64,000 nt of DNA from Candidatus Trichofilum aggregatum (GTDB lineage: Bacteria; Chloroflexota; Anaerolineae; Promineifilales; Promineifilaceae). The stretch is from NCBI GenBank assembly GCA_016716885.1, contig JADJUV010000005.1:62001-126000 (forward strand), written 5' to 3'. The position numbers and the translations under genes were made by a program. The notes under the pieces are model-generated. The model was not told where the DNA came from. It did no database searches and saw only the letters and a program-made list of their open reading frames with translations. Shown here piece by piece: positions 37,522-45,870 of the stretch; position 1 is the first letter of the stretch, and every line of letters starts with the position of its first letter.

Positions 37522-37745
37522 TACAGCTCTACAGAACTCTTTGGTAGATTTAGTCTGACCCATCCCCCTGCCCCCTTCCCGGCGGGAAGGGGATGAGACA
37601 TAGAGTGCCGGTTTTCGAGCGCGGCCGCGCTCGAAAACCGGCACTTTAGAAAGTTCCCCGCCCCTGGGGGGTTAGAAGTGGGGGTTTCCGGCGACAAACT
37701 GATACGGAAACTTGTCATAAAAACATAAACCCACCTTTCGTAAAG
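37515..37745. repeat. C/G-rich composite element, copy 3, with 42-bp perfect palindrome
   Basis: CCCATCCCCCTGCCCCCTTCCC, then a perfect palindrome at 37604-37645 whose arms are AGTGCCGGTTTTCGAGC and whose centre is the GCGGCCGC octamer, then AAGTTCCCCGCCCCTGG. The tail GTCATAAAAACATAAACCCACC is shared with the copy at 61205-61400. Confidence 0.88.
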
Positions 37746-37773
37746 CTTTACCAGTAAGTTCCCCATTTTGCCT

Positions 37774-37805
37774 CTTGACTTTAACATTGTGTCAAGGTGT
37801 AGCCT
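37774..37805 (+). promoter_or_regulatory. MerR-type promoter/operator
   Basis: TTGACT (37775-37780), 19-bp spacer, TAGCCT (37800-37805). The spacer region holds the inverted repeat CTTGAC-N11-GTCAAG (37774-37796). The 19-bp spacing with an inverted repeat is diagnostic of MerR-activated promoters. It faces the epimerase gene 150 bp downstream. Confidence 0.75.
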
Positions 37806-37954
37806 TGTGTCATTGAACAAAACAATTCGGCTCTACCGGCTCGGACGCGGTGAATGAGGAGTCGAGGCTTTAGCCGGTCGAGTCATTCCGACTAAAGTCT
37901 CCACTCCCCCGCTAAACCCCAGTAGAGCCAACAATTCTTGGCAGGAGAACCACT

Positions 37955-38971
37955 ATGACACAAACAAACACTCCCCCACACGTTATTTTAGGCACAGGCC
38001 AGCTTGGCCTGGCGATTATGGATGAACTGGTGGCACAAGGCTTGCCCGTACGGATGGTCAACCGCCGCGGCCGCGCCCCTGAACCCCTTCCTTCTTCGGT
38101 AGAGCTACTGGCCGGGGATGTCACCAACCCTCAGGATGTGGCCCGACTATGTGCTGGGGCCAAGGTGGTTTTTCTGTGCGCCCAACCCGCCTATAACGAA
38201 TGGCCGGAGAAATTTCCCCCTATTGTCCAGGGCGTTATTCAGGGGCTTTCAGGCACAGGCGTAAAGCTCGTCTTTGGTGACAATCTCTACATGTATGGCC
38301 CTACCAACGGTCAGCCCATCCACGAAGGGTTGCCTTACGCGGCTACAGGTCACAAAGGGCGAACCCGGGCGCAGATGGCTCAGGCTCTTTTAGAAGCCCA
38401 TCACCAGGGGCGGTTTGAGGTAGTTATCGGTCGCGCCTCGGACTTTTATGGCCCTCGGGTAACAGGATCATCTGTAGGGGAGACATTGTTCGCGGCCGCG
38501 CTGGCAGGCAAAACCGTCAATATGATCGGCAATCTGGACCTGCCCCACACCTACAGCTATATCGGCGATTTTGCCCAGGCCCTTATCACCCTCAGCCAGC
38601 ATGAATCAGCCAGTGGTCGGGCCTGGCACATACCCAACGACCAAACCCTCACCACCCGCCAATTCATTGACCTGGTGGCTCAAGCAATCAACCAACCGAT
38701 CAAAACGCGTACCATGGGCAAGGTGGGAATAACGCTGGTAGGTTTATTTCAGCCCATCGTGCGGGAATTTAAGGAAATGTTGTACGAGTTTGAGGAGCCT
38801 TATGTGGTGGATCACAGCCAGTTTGCCCAGGCATTTGGCGTGAAGGTCACACCCCATGCCCAGGCCATTCAGGCCACGGTCGCCTGGTATCGGCAACAGG
38901 CGACAAAACCCTCATCGCCCCGTCCAGTGGCGGTGAACGACGAGCAGGCAGGTGTTTTGCACCACGTCTAG
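37955..38971 (+). CDS. NAD-dependent epimerase/dehydratase family protein
   Basis: 338 residues with a Rossmann-type extended SDR fold. The N-terminal nucleotide motif is ILGTGQLGLAIMDELVAQG, a GTGQLG variant of GxxGxxG. A YMYGPTNG region follows, but the usual YxxxK catalytic pair is not obvious, as in atypical SDRs. Substrate unknown; many relatives act on sugar or isoprenoid substrates. CAGGAGAACC precedes the ATG. It follows a MerR-type promoter. The last 60 bp overlap the 3' end of the convergent CoA-binding gene, so the C-terminal tail (from SSPRPVAVNDEQ) is unusual. Confidence 0.85.
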   Translation: MTQTNTPPHVILGTGQLGLAIMDELVAQGLPVRMVNRRGRAPEPLPSSVELLAGDVTNPQDVARLCAGAKVVFLCAQPAYNEWPEKFPPIVQGVIQGLSGTGVKLVFGDNLYMYGPTNGQPIHEGLPYAATGHKGRTRAQMAQALLEAHHQGRFEVVIGRASDFYGPRVTGSSVGETLFAAALAGKTVNMIGNLDLPHTYSYIGDFAQALITLSQHESASGRAWHIPNDQTLTTRQFIDLVAQAINQPIKTRTMGKVGITLVGLFQPIVREFKEMLYEFEEPYVVDHSQFAQAFGVKVTPHAQAIQATVAWYRQQATKPSSPRPVAVNDEQAGVLHHV

Positions 38972-39316
38972 TCCGGCCAACCGAGCAGTTGCGGCCGCGG
39001 CCGCGTGCTCAATCCCCAACTGCATCCACACCGCTTTCGCCCCAATGGCTACCGCCTGCTCCACAAAGGAGGGGACATTCTCACTCCGCTGGAAAAGAAG
39101 CACCAAATCCACCGGCTCAGGAATGTCTTCCAGGCTGTCATAAGCCGTTTCGCCTAGCCCCTCTGCCAGATTGGGGTTCACCGGAATAATGCGGTAGCCC
39201 TGTTTTTGCAGATAAGCGGGCACATAGTAACCAGCTTTGGCGGGGTAACGAGAAAACCCGACCACGGCAATCGTGTGGCAAGTCTGCATGATACGAATCA
39301 TCGTTTCATCTGGCAT
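38912..39316 (-). CDS. CoA-binding domain protein
   Basis: 134 residues with a Rossmann-like CoA-binding fold (YccU type). It starts MPDETMIRIMQTCHTIAVVG, and the core AVGFSRYP-like HTIAVVGFSRYPAKAGYYV and KAVWMQLGIEH motifs match the family. Function in metabolism is not settled. ATG at 39316 is preferred because AGGAG lies 8 bases upstream; 39322 is also in frame. It overlaps the epimerase gene tail-to-tail by 60 bp. Confidence 0.9.
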   Translation of the reverse strand: MPDETMIRIMQTCHTIAVVGFSRYPAKAGYYVPAYLQKQGYRIIPVNPNLAEGLGETAYDSLEDIPEPVDLVLLFQRSENVPSFVEQAVAIGAKAVWMQLGIEHAAAAATARLAGLDVVQNTCLLVVHRHWTGR

Positions 39317-39341
39317 TTTCATTTCTCCTGCGAAAATAACG

Positions 39342-39410
39342 AACCGCAGAGACGCAGAGAACGCAGAGAAAAGAAAAATCTGTGTAAATCTGTGAAATCT
39401 GTGGTTAAAA
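39342..39410. repeat. ACGCAGAG / AATCTGTG repeat
   Basis: GCAGAGACGCAGAGAACGCAGAG followed by AATCTGTGTAAATCTGTGAAATCTGTGG. Same unit family as the AATCTGTG and ATCCGTGT arrays at 25066, 45310 and 53881. It lies in the upstream region of the CoA-binding gene. Confidence 0.8.
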
Positions 39411-39461
39411 TTTTCATTCATCTTGGTGAGCGCCCCGCTCATGGGGAACTCCTGATAAACG

Positions 39462-39499
39462 AAAATCGGGTAGGGCGACATGTCGCCCTACCCGATTTT
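39462..39499. terminator. 38-bp perfect palindrome, terminator after the cytochrome operon
   Basis: Fully symmetric sequence with arms AAAATCGGGTAGGGCGACA. It forms a 19-bp hairpin with U-rich ends in both directions. It lies 30 bp past the cytochrome c stop codon and is the likely end of the Rieske-cytochrome b-cytochrome c transcript. Confidence 0.82.
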
Positions 39500-39529
39500 T
39501 TATGGTTTATGGTTTACGATCCAGGGCTT

Positions 39530-40426
39530 TTAGCGGGGGACGTAATTGATTTCTACCCCACTCGTCTCCAGGTTATCACCTAGAATAAAGGTCAGTAAGT
39601 CAATCATCGCCTGGGGTTCACGGATACGAGCAGAGAAGTTACCAGGCATACCACTGGGTGAATTACAAGGCCCAGTAGGACATTGTTCGGCAATGTGGGC
39701 ATTGGGGTTCAAGATGGACTCGTAGGCGTAATCCGCGGCCGCATAACCCTCTACAATACCATCACCGCGCTCCGCCAGGTCACCCAACCAGGGACCAACC
39801 CGGTTAGAGCCTTCCACGGCCGGATCACCGTGGCAACTGGTACAGGCATAGGTTGTCTCATACAGACTTTGCCCATTGGCGGCATCACCAGGAACCGTTA
39901 CCCCTTCTGCTTCTAACAAAGCGGTCACGGTGAGCGGCCATTCGTATGATGGTCCTTCTGGAACCCCCGTACACAAATCATTCTGCCAATTGAGAACGAA
40001 CTGGGTCACGTTCTCAATTTCATAATCTTGCATGGGGCCACCCAGATTAGCACTCCAGGTAGGCATTTGTGTGCCCACTCGCCCAGCGTAGACGGTACCG
40101 TAGATATAATCACGGACGGTGAATTTGTAATCCTGGTCAACCAACCGGGGTGACGGTTCGCCACAGAGCAGATAGGAATCTTTCAACGGCAAACCAACAC
40201 AGGCGATTGATTCGCCCGCGGCATTGAAACATTCAACCGCATCCCCCTCACTACCATGACAGGTTGCACAGTTATTGAAGAAAATCTCGGCCCCTTTTTC
40301 CACATTACGGGCCTGATCTGCGGCCGCGAAACGCTCCAGGCGGGCCGGTTCACGCAACGCGGCATATCCAAAGAGCATCATCGTCATCATAAAAGCCACT
40401 GTACCAATGATAATCTTTACTTGCAT
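39530..40426 (-). CDS. Membrane-anchored dihaem cytochrome c
   Basis: 298 residues. One N-terminal membrane segment (residues 4-24) anchors two c-type cytochrome domains facing outside: NNCATCHGSEG (near residue 55) and YACTSCHGDPA (near 195). Probable axial methionines are in VGTQMPTWS and SGMPGNFS. Third gene of the Rieske/cytochrome b operon, so it is the cytochrome c subunit or the electron acceptor of the quinol-oxidising complex. Several extra Cys residues (CFNAAGESIAC) suggest a disulfide. Confidence 0.93.
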   Translation of the reverse strand: MQVKIIIGTVAFMMTMMLFGYAALREPARLERFAAADQARNVEKGAEIFFNNCATCHGSEGDAVECFNAAGESIACVGLPLKDSYLLCGEPSPRLVDQDYKFTVRDYIYGTVYAGRVGTQMPTWSANLGGPMQDYEIENVTQFVLNWQNDLCTGVPEGPSYEWPLTVTALLEAEGVTVPGDAANGQSLYETTYACTSCHGDPAVEGSNRVGPWLGDLAERGDGIVEGYAAADYAYESILNPNAHIAEQCPTGPCNSPSGMPGNFSARIREPQAMIDLLTFILGDNLETSGVEINYVPR

Positions 40427-40483
40427 GGCTTCTCTTCCTCGTTATTCTTTCGGCTTCCCCAAAAAAAATGAAGCAACCAGATA

Positions 40484-40510
40484 ATAAGGGCGTTCATGGA
40501 ACGCCCTTAT
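40484..40510. repeat. Hairpin between cytochrome b and cytochrome c genes
   Basis: Perfect 12-bp stem ATAAGGGCGTTC/GAACGCCCTTAT with a 3-nt loop in the 90-bp spacer. No T run on the minus strand, so probably an mRNA processing or stability hairpin and not a terminator. Confidence 0.75.
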
Positions 40511-40518
40511 CCCTTTAT

Positions 40519-42189
40519 TTAATCTTCTTCGTAGTTCGCATCCGCGTGCCGGTAAGCAACCGTCTGACTGTCAATCAGAAATTCACCGGGGCTGTCAGGA
40601 TCCTCTACTTGTGCCGTAATGGTCAAGCGCAACATATTGTTCTGTAACGGCTCAACCATCAGCTTAAAATCAGGATCAGGCATGGCATCGCGGGTGTAAT
40701 AAGTACGGTATTTCGTAGAACCGTCTTCTGCTTCATAAGCAGTACATTCTGGCAGTTCAAGTGGGTTACTACCATTCAGATGACAACCATGCACATAAAT
40801 CGCTTCTTCCAGAGCCAGTAAAGCTTCTGTCAGGTGATAACGACCGGGGAGAGCCTGCCCTGGTAAATAAACACCGGGCGTCAACTCCTCATAAGGCACG
40901 GACTTTAGTTCGCTGTGACCTTCTTGGGGCAGAATTTCCTGGAAAACTTCTTGCTCGGCGGAACTAGTAACACCATATTCCGGCGAACCCATCCAGTTAG
41001 AGATGAGCATGATGACGATGAAGGCCATAGAAACGGTCAAGCCTACCCGTCGGTCAATGTAGCGACGACTCTTGCCCACTTCAAAGTAAGGCATCACCGT
41101 AAACGCCACCAGCAAACCGGGGATAAGACCAAAAGCGATAATACCTTTGGGGGCTAGTTTCAGCCAGCCCTGCGACCAAGCCAGATACCAGGGAGCAACC
41201 ACATGCAGAGGTGTCACCAGAGGGTTGGCATGACTTTCCAGGGGGGCGTTATACAGTCGGAATAGCGGCACAGCCACTAAAATCAACGTCGCTAAGGCTG
41301 TCCACATCAGTTCATTGGTTAAGAGGTCGGGGATGAAATAGCTCCGTTCATCTTTGGGCACTCGTTTGGCCGTATCTTCACCAATTTCTTCCCGGCCAGG
41401 GGGCAGAGAATGACCGTGCAGAACGACTTTGTAATAATGAACAAAGAAGAAAATACCGAGTAGAAGCGGCATGACCAACACATGGAGCAGATACCAGCGG
41501 AGCAAACCACCTGCCCCCACTTGGGGCGCACCCGCCAGGAGGAGACCCACATTACGGCCCACAAATTCAGGGCCGGGGTGAGCTTCCGTGGCACTGAGGA
41601 ACACGGTCAAAGCCCAATAACCCAGTTGGTCCCAGGGGAGCAAATAACCGCTGAAACTCAACATCAGGGTTAGTACCAGCAAGAGCATACCCGTAACCCA
41701 GGTGAACTGGCGTGGCTTCTTGTAACTGCCCGTAATAAACGTTCGGAGCATGTGCAGGGCCACAATGAGTACCATCACCTCAGCCCCAAAGCGATGCAGG
41801 TTACGCATCAGTTGGCCCAAGGGCACGTTACCGAGGATATTCCAGATGTCTTGATACGCCGCCCCAGGGGAAGGAGTATAGAAAATCATCAGGAAGATAC
41901 CGGTGAGTGTTTCCCACACAAACAGGAAGGTAGACAACCACCCCAGGCGGAAGGTGGGGTAAATGTGGGTCACTTCGGTGTGGTAGAAGCTGGGGCGAAT
42001 GTGGAGCCAGAAACCATCGGCATGCGGCCGCAGGCGGGGATTGGGGCGACGGGGTTCATCACCACGCAGGGCGGCCCGGATGTCATTGATATTCATCCCG
42101 GCCGTTAACCGCTCTACAGACTCATCCAGTTTGGCAATGGCGGCTTGCTTCAGCCCCATCTCTTGCACTTGTTCTATAAAAGTAGCCAT
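40519..42189 (-). CDS. Cytochrome b of a bc/b6f-type complex
   Basis: 556 residues. An N-terminal soluble extension of about 60 residues precedes the four-helix haem domain. The haem ligands are in NLHRFGAEVMVLIVALHML (13 residues between His) and LHVLVMPLLLGIFFFVHY (14 between, the b6-type spacing). The C-terminal domain (subunit IV-like) is fused. The Qo-site motif normally PEWY reads APWY (VVAPWYLAWSQG). A hydrophilic C-terminal domain of about 150 residues is added. GGAGGAG lies 8 bases before ATG 42189; the track back to 42258 overlaps the Rieske gene. Together with Rieske and cytochrome c it oxidises quinol at the membrane. Confidence 0.94.
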   Translation of the reverse strand: MATFIEQVQEMGLKQAAIAKLDESVERLTAGMNINDIRAALRGDEPRRPNPRLRPHADGFWLHIRPSFYHTEVTHIYPTFRLGWLSTFLFVWETLTGIFLMIFYTPSPGAAYQDIWNILGNVPLGQLMRNLHRFGAEVMVLIVALHMLRTFITGSYKKPRQFTWVTGMLLLVLTLMLSFSGYLLPWDQLGYWALTVFLSATEAHPGPEFVGRNVGLLLAGAPQVGAGGLLRWYLLHVLVMPLLLGIFFFVHYYKVVLHGHSLPPGREEIGEDTAKRVPKDERSYFIPDLLTNELMWTALATLILVAVPLFRLYNAPLESHANPLVTPLHVVAPWYLAWSQGWLKLAPKGIIAFGLIPGLLVAFTVMPYFEVGKSRRYIDRRVGLTVSMAFIVIMLISNWMGSPEYGVTSSAEQEVFQEILPQEGHSELKSVPYEELTPGVYLPGQALPGRYHLTEALLALEEAIYVHGCHLNGSNPLELPECTAYEAEDGSTKYRTYYTRDAMPDPDFKLMVEPLQNNMLRLTITAQVEDPDSPGEFLIDSQTVAYRHADANYEED

Positions 42190-42241
42190 AAGTAAACTCC
42201 TCCCTACCTGACTACAACCATCAATAAAGAAAGCTGTTTCA

Positions 42242-42880
42242 TTAAGAGGCGCGTCCAATTGTGCTGAGTAATGTTTTATTTGACCCGCGTTTGCGAATAC
42301 CCGTATTAATCAGAAGTTGCGCCGTATTTGCTGGCAAAACCAGAGGCAGGTATTCGTCCGTTTCCCCGCTAGGCTGAGATGTCGCCAAAACAGCCCCACC
42401 CGCGTCTACCGCTTCAATTTCAAAACGATCCAGGGTTCGGGGAGCAGGGTCTTCAATGCGCCGACCATCCAAACGGTATTTTGAACCGTGACAGGGGCAT
42501 TCAAACCGTTCGTTGGCCTCAATCCAGGAGTAAATACAGCCCAAATGGGTGCATACTTTGTAGATTGCGGCCACCCCAATCATATCTTCTGGTTCATCTT
42601 CAGCCCGATACATGCGTTCATTGGCTTCGGTGGTATCCAGATTCACCAACCAAAAACGACCTTCGCTGAAAGGTGTCGGTTTAGCATTTTTCGCGGGTAA
42701 CTGATCAACAGGGACGGCGAACTTACCACCAAACTCACCTTCTTTGAAGCGGGGTAAGGCGAACCAGATAAAAAGGCCGGTAAATTCGGCCGTAAAGAGG
42801 GCCATGGAAGCACCCCAAACATAAAAAAGGAATTCGCGGCGAGTCAAGCCTGAATTTGCAGAGGCAGTTGCTTCAGCCAT
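42242..42880 (-). CDS. Rieske iron-sulfur protein
   Basis: 212 residues. An N-terminal TRREFLFYVWGASMALF looks like a Tat-type signal-anchor with a twin Arg. The Rieske cluster ligands are KVCTHLGCIYSW and FECPCHGSKYRLDG. First gene of the complex III-like operon, with cytochrome b starting 52 bp after it. The domain accepts electrons from quinol at the Qo site and passes them to cytochrome c. GGAG precedes the ATG. Confidence 0.96.
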   Translation of the reverse strand: MAEATASANSGLTRREFLFYVWGASMALFTAEFTGLFIWFALPRFKEGEFGGKFAVPVDQLPAKNAKPTPFSEGRFWLVNLDTTEANERMYRAEDEPEDMIGVAAIYKVCTHLGCIYSWIEANERFECPCHGSKYRLDGRRIEDPAPRTLDRFEIEAVDAGGAVLATSQPSGETDEYLPLVLPANTAQLLINTGIRKRGSNKTLLSTIGRAS

Positions 42881-43045
42881 AAGAGGGCATCTCCTGTAAG
42901 AAGCAAAAATAGTATTGTCAACCCAAGGGAATTACACACAAAACTGCCTGTAACCAGCTTACAGGCAGTTTTGTATGTACTTTTTATCACAATCAACATT
43001 ATACCAAACCGGAAAGGGCGGGCAAACGCTACCGGGATTGTTCTG

Positions 43046-43119
43046 TGGGCGCTGAGGGACTCGAACCCCCGACCCCTTCGGTGTAAACGAAGTGCTCTAA
43101 CCAACTGAGCTAAGCGCCC
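43046..43119 (-). tRNA. tRNA-Val (anticodon UAC)
   Basis: 74 nt. Acceptor arms GGGCGCT/AGCGCCC plus discriminator A, D-arm GCTCAGTTGGTTAGAGC, anticodon arm CTTCG-TTTACAC-CGAAG with anticodon TAC, T-arm GGGGGTTCGAGTCCCTC. CCA is not encoded. A long ORF reading through it is spurious. Confidence 0.98.
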
Positions 43120-43134
43120 AAACCAACGGCGGTG

Positions 43135-43140
43135 ATTATA
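43135..43140 (-). promoter_or_regulatory. -10 box of tRNA-Val
   Basis: TATAAT on the minus strand, 15 bp before the mature tRNA 5' end. No strong -35 hexamer at the right distance. Confidence 0.6.
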
Positions 43141-43244
43141 TCTTGAGCGATGAAATATGCCACTATCAGCCAACAAAGGTGGGTCACCAATTTCTAGCGT
43201 TGAGAAATTGTTGGGCGTTAGGGGGGAAGATTACTGAACAGCCA

Positions 43245-43886
43245 TCAGGGTGACAGCCGCTCTAATAGCCATTGACCTGGCTCTTGCCAGCGGTAACTGA
43301 GGCGGTCATGTAGGCGGCTGGTCTGTCCTTGCCAGAACTCAAAAAGGTGGGGTTGCAGGCGAAAGCCGCCCCAATAGGGCGGCCGCGGTATTTCCTGATG
43401 CCTAAATTGATCCTCAATGGCCTGGAGTTGGGCATCCAAGGTTTCGCGGCCGCGGATCACTTCACTTTGCGCTGAAGCCCAGGCCCCTACCTGACTCCCC
43501 CGCGGCCGCGTGCGGAAATAGGCGTCAGACTCATCTGGTGGAATGGGCGTCACAATACCCTCAATACGCACCTGCCGGTGATGTTCATACCACCAAAAGA
43601 CCAGAGCCGCCCAGGGATTACGAGCCAACTCCTGACCTTTGCGGCTCTCGTAGTGGGTAAAAAAGGTAAATCCGCGCTCGTCAAACCCTTTAAGCAGCAC
43701 CATCCGCGCCGAGGGGCGGCCATCAGGGGTAGCGGTCGCCAGGGTCATGGCTTCTACCTGGGGCAAATGATCTTGTGTCGCGGCCGCGAACCACATGCCA
43801 AACTGGATCAATGGGTCTGCGGACAGTTCGGCTTCCCACAAACCCTGGGCTTCAAATTGCGCTCGCATCTCTCTACTTCGATTCAT
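43245..43886 (-). CDS. pdxH: Pyridoxamine 5'-phosphate oxidase
   Basis: FMN-dependent enzyme of 213 residues that makes pyridoxal 5'-phosphate from pyridoxine or pyridoxamine phosphate. Recognised by SARMVLLKGFDERGFTFFTH (near residues 58-77), the RPRGSQVGAWASAQS substrate loop and the C-terminal PPYWGGFRLQPHLFEFWQG and SRLHDRL motifs. Its ATG overlaps the stop of the upstream transporter gene by 4 bp (ATGA), suggesting translational coupling. Confidence 0.96.
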   Translation of the reverse strand: MNRSREMRAQFEAQGLWEAELSADPLIQFGMWFAAATQDHLPQVEAMTLATATPDGRPSARMVLLKGFDERGFTFFTHYESRKGQELARNPWAALVFWWYEHHRQVRIEGIVTPIPPDESDAYFRTRPRGSQVGAWASAQSEVIRGRETLDAQLQAIEDQFRHQEIPRPPYWGGFRLQPHLFEFWQGQTSRLHDRLSYRWQEPGQWLLERLSP

Positions 43887-45200
43887 GATATTGATTCACT
43901 GGGGTGGCCTACACCGACCATTATCGCGGCATCGGACTGCTCTTGCCGGGAAAGAAAAATCAGGGCTATCAAACAGACAAGCCCCAAAGACAAGGTTGCC
44001 AGGACTAAGCCATTAAAATAGTAGAGTTGGACCAAATTGCCCCCTAAGGCGGAAGCCACCACATAACCCAATGCCAACAAAACAGTATAAATGCCCATCG
44101 CTACCCCGCGTCCTTCGGTCTGACCGGCTACATCTACCAGGTAAGCCAGGGCCGCCGGGGCAAAACCGGCCTGTACGATAAGGAAGAGGCCATAACCCAA
44201 TATGACGATGCCCCGGACGAGCGGAGTCCAACCCTCAGAACCATTGATTAAGTAGAAACAGATGGCCGTACCAAACGTGCCGACTACCCCAAAAAACATA
44301 ACCCGAATACGGGCCGTTTTCTTGAGCACTTCGCCCCAAAGCACAATGCCTGCCCCAAAGGTGAGGGCATAGACAAAGGCAATACGCCCCACTTCGGTGG
44401 GGGTAAATCGCCCTACCAGATATTGCCCGGCGATGGGCGAGCGTACCATCAAAATTTGAGTGAATGTTACCCACAGGGCCAGAACAGTGTTGGCGGCCAG
44501 CCAGGCCGGGAGCCAGGCGGCGCAACCGAGAGTTGGCCCACACTTGTTTGAGGCCCAGCAGTGGGTTTTCAAAGATGATAGGGCTGTGGGTTTGCCCACC
44601 TCGTGCCCCCCAATGAAACAGAAGGGCCACGAACAGGTACACGATGGACAACAGACTAAACGACAAGGTAGCAAATTGTTCCCATAATTGACTGCCCAGC
44701 AGGCTGCTGAGAGAGGCGCCGGCAAAGATGGATAGCTCAAAAAGACCCATGATGCGGCCGCGAATGAGCTTCTTGCCCGTGGTTACATCAGACAGGTGGG
44801 CCAATATGGCCGGAGTCACCGCGGCCGCGGACAATCCCTCTAACGCCCGGGAGAGGAAAAAAATGACGATGAGGCCACTGATACCAAATAACTGCGTCGC
44901 GGCCGCGCCCAACAACGCACTCCACACCAGCAAAGCCCGGGGCGAAAAACGATCAGCCAACATGCCAAACGGGATGGCTCCCAGCAATTCCGCGCCACTA
45001 GAGACAATCGTGAGGGCTGCTAACAGCCCTTCATCATAGCGCGAGCTTCCCCGCATGAGCATCCCCAGATAAAAACTTACTAACGCGGTTCCCCCTAAAT
45101 TGGCCAAACGGAGCAGGCCATTACCAACGAGCACAGCAATGAGCCGGTTTCGTTGTAACGGAGGTAGAACGGTTTTCATCTGTTCGATCAATTGTCCCAA
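43883..45200 (-). CDS. Major facilitator superfamily transporter (frameshifted in this sequence)
   Basis: About 438 residues after correction, twelve predicted membrane segments. The motif A-like GMLADRFSPRALLVWSALLG lies between TM2 and TM3. The frame breaks at 44508-44510 (three G on the plus strand, two needed): RRLAPAWLAANTVLALWV. The start is TTG at 45200 with GAGG 6 bases upstream, or ATG at 45179. Substrate unknown. Coupling to pdxH raises the possibility of a B6-vitamer transporter, but gene order alone is weak evidence. Confidence 0.85.
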
Positions 45201-45309
45201 GTTAAACCTCGATTGGGGGTGTGGTGTGGGTAAAGTTTACAGCAAAACACCTACTTACCCCCGTCTCAATTTTCGTATGTATACTGCCCCTCACCCTAAC
45301 CTGGATAAA

Positions 45310-45600
45310 CCAAAAAATTTATCCGCACATTAACACCGATTTTCGCTGATTAAAGAATCTGCGTTAATCCCCAAAATCTGCGGTTAAACTTCTTGCCAAC
45401 TGTTGACTCGTTAGGTACTACATCTTTTCCAAGACTTCGCTTGGAAAAAAGGTGTATACATGGATAGGAAGAACACGGATAAAAGCCAAATCAATCGGTG
45501 TTTCTCCTATCCGTGAAGATTTCCCAAGCCTTCCATTTTTCAAGAAGATCGACAATTATTTGTCGATGTTGGCGCGTAAGTGCCTAACCCTCTCCCCGCC
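45310..45600. repeat. Composite repeat, copy 1
   Basis: AATCTGCGTTAATCC-type units, then TACTACATCTTTTCCAAGACTTCGCTTGG, ACACGGATAGGAAGAACACGG and its inverted partner CCTATCCGTG, then TTTTTCAAGAAGATCGACAATT and TTGGCGCGTAAGTGCCTAA. Copy 2 at 53881-54185 has the same order of parts. The internal halves are complementary, so transcripts would fold into long hairpins. Confidence 0.88.
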
Positions 45601-45774
45601 GGGGCGAGGGGACAAACTCCCGATGAGGGCGAATAGTGAGCAACTGTATAGATTCATTAGGGTAAAACCCGCTCAGCCTCGTATGGCTTTCCCAAAATCC
45701 AATTTCTTAGCCCTGTTTCATTATATCCCCTATCCCTAACCATCCTGGATGTCGTTTTGCATGGTTGCACTCTG

Positions 45775-45823
45775 GCAAAAAACGAAGACAGCCCGGAAAA
45801 TATACCTATCTCCGGGCTGTCTT
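45775..45823 (-). terminator. Terminator of the DUF3048 lipoprotein gene
   Basis: Stem AAGACAGCCCGG/CCGGGCTGTCTT with a 15-nt A/T-rich loop, followed on the minus strand by CGTTTTTTG. Confidence 0.8.
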
Positions 45824-45870
45824 GGGTTTTACGCACGACAAAATCTGGGGCTGACTACTGTTTTACCGCA

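Larger units (their letters stand above)
45201..45870. other. 670-bp repeat-filled intergenic region
   Basis: No gene is supported. From 45310 to 45600 it holds a composite repeat shared with 53881-54185. From 45585 to 45735 it holds a fragment related to the C/G-rich element (CCTAACCCTCTCCCCGCCGGGG; CTTTCCCAAAATCCAATTTCTTAG). It ends with a terminator at 45775-45823. Confidence 0.75.

Noticed and set aside
30690..37745. C/G-rich elements as insertion sequences
   Set aside because: No transposase ORF and no clear target duplications; at most non-autonomous elements.
42844..43176. 110-residue minus-strand ORF
   Set aside because: It reads straight through the tRNA-Val gene; the RLAQLVRALRLHRRGRGFES stretch is the well-known tRNA translation artefact.
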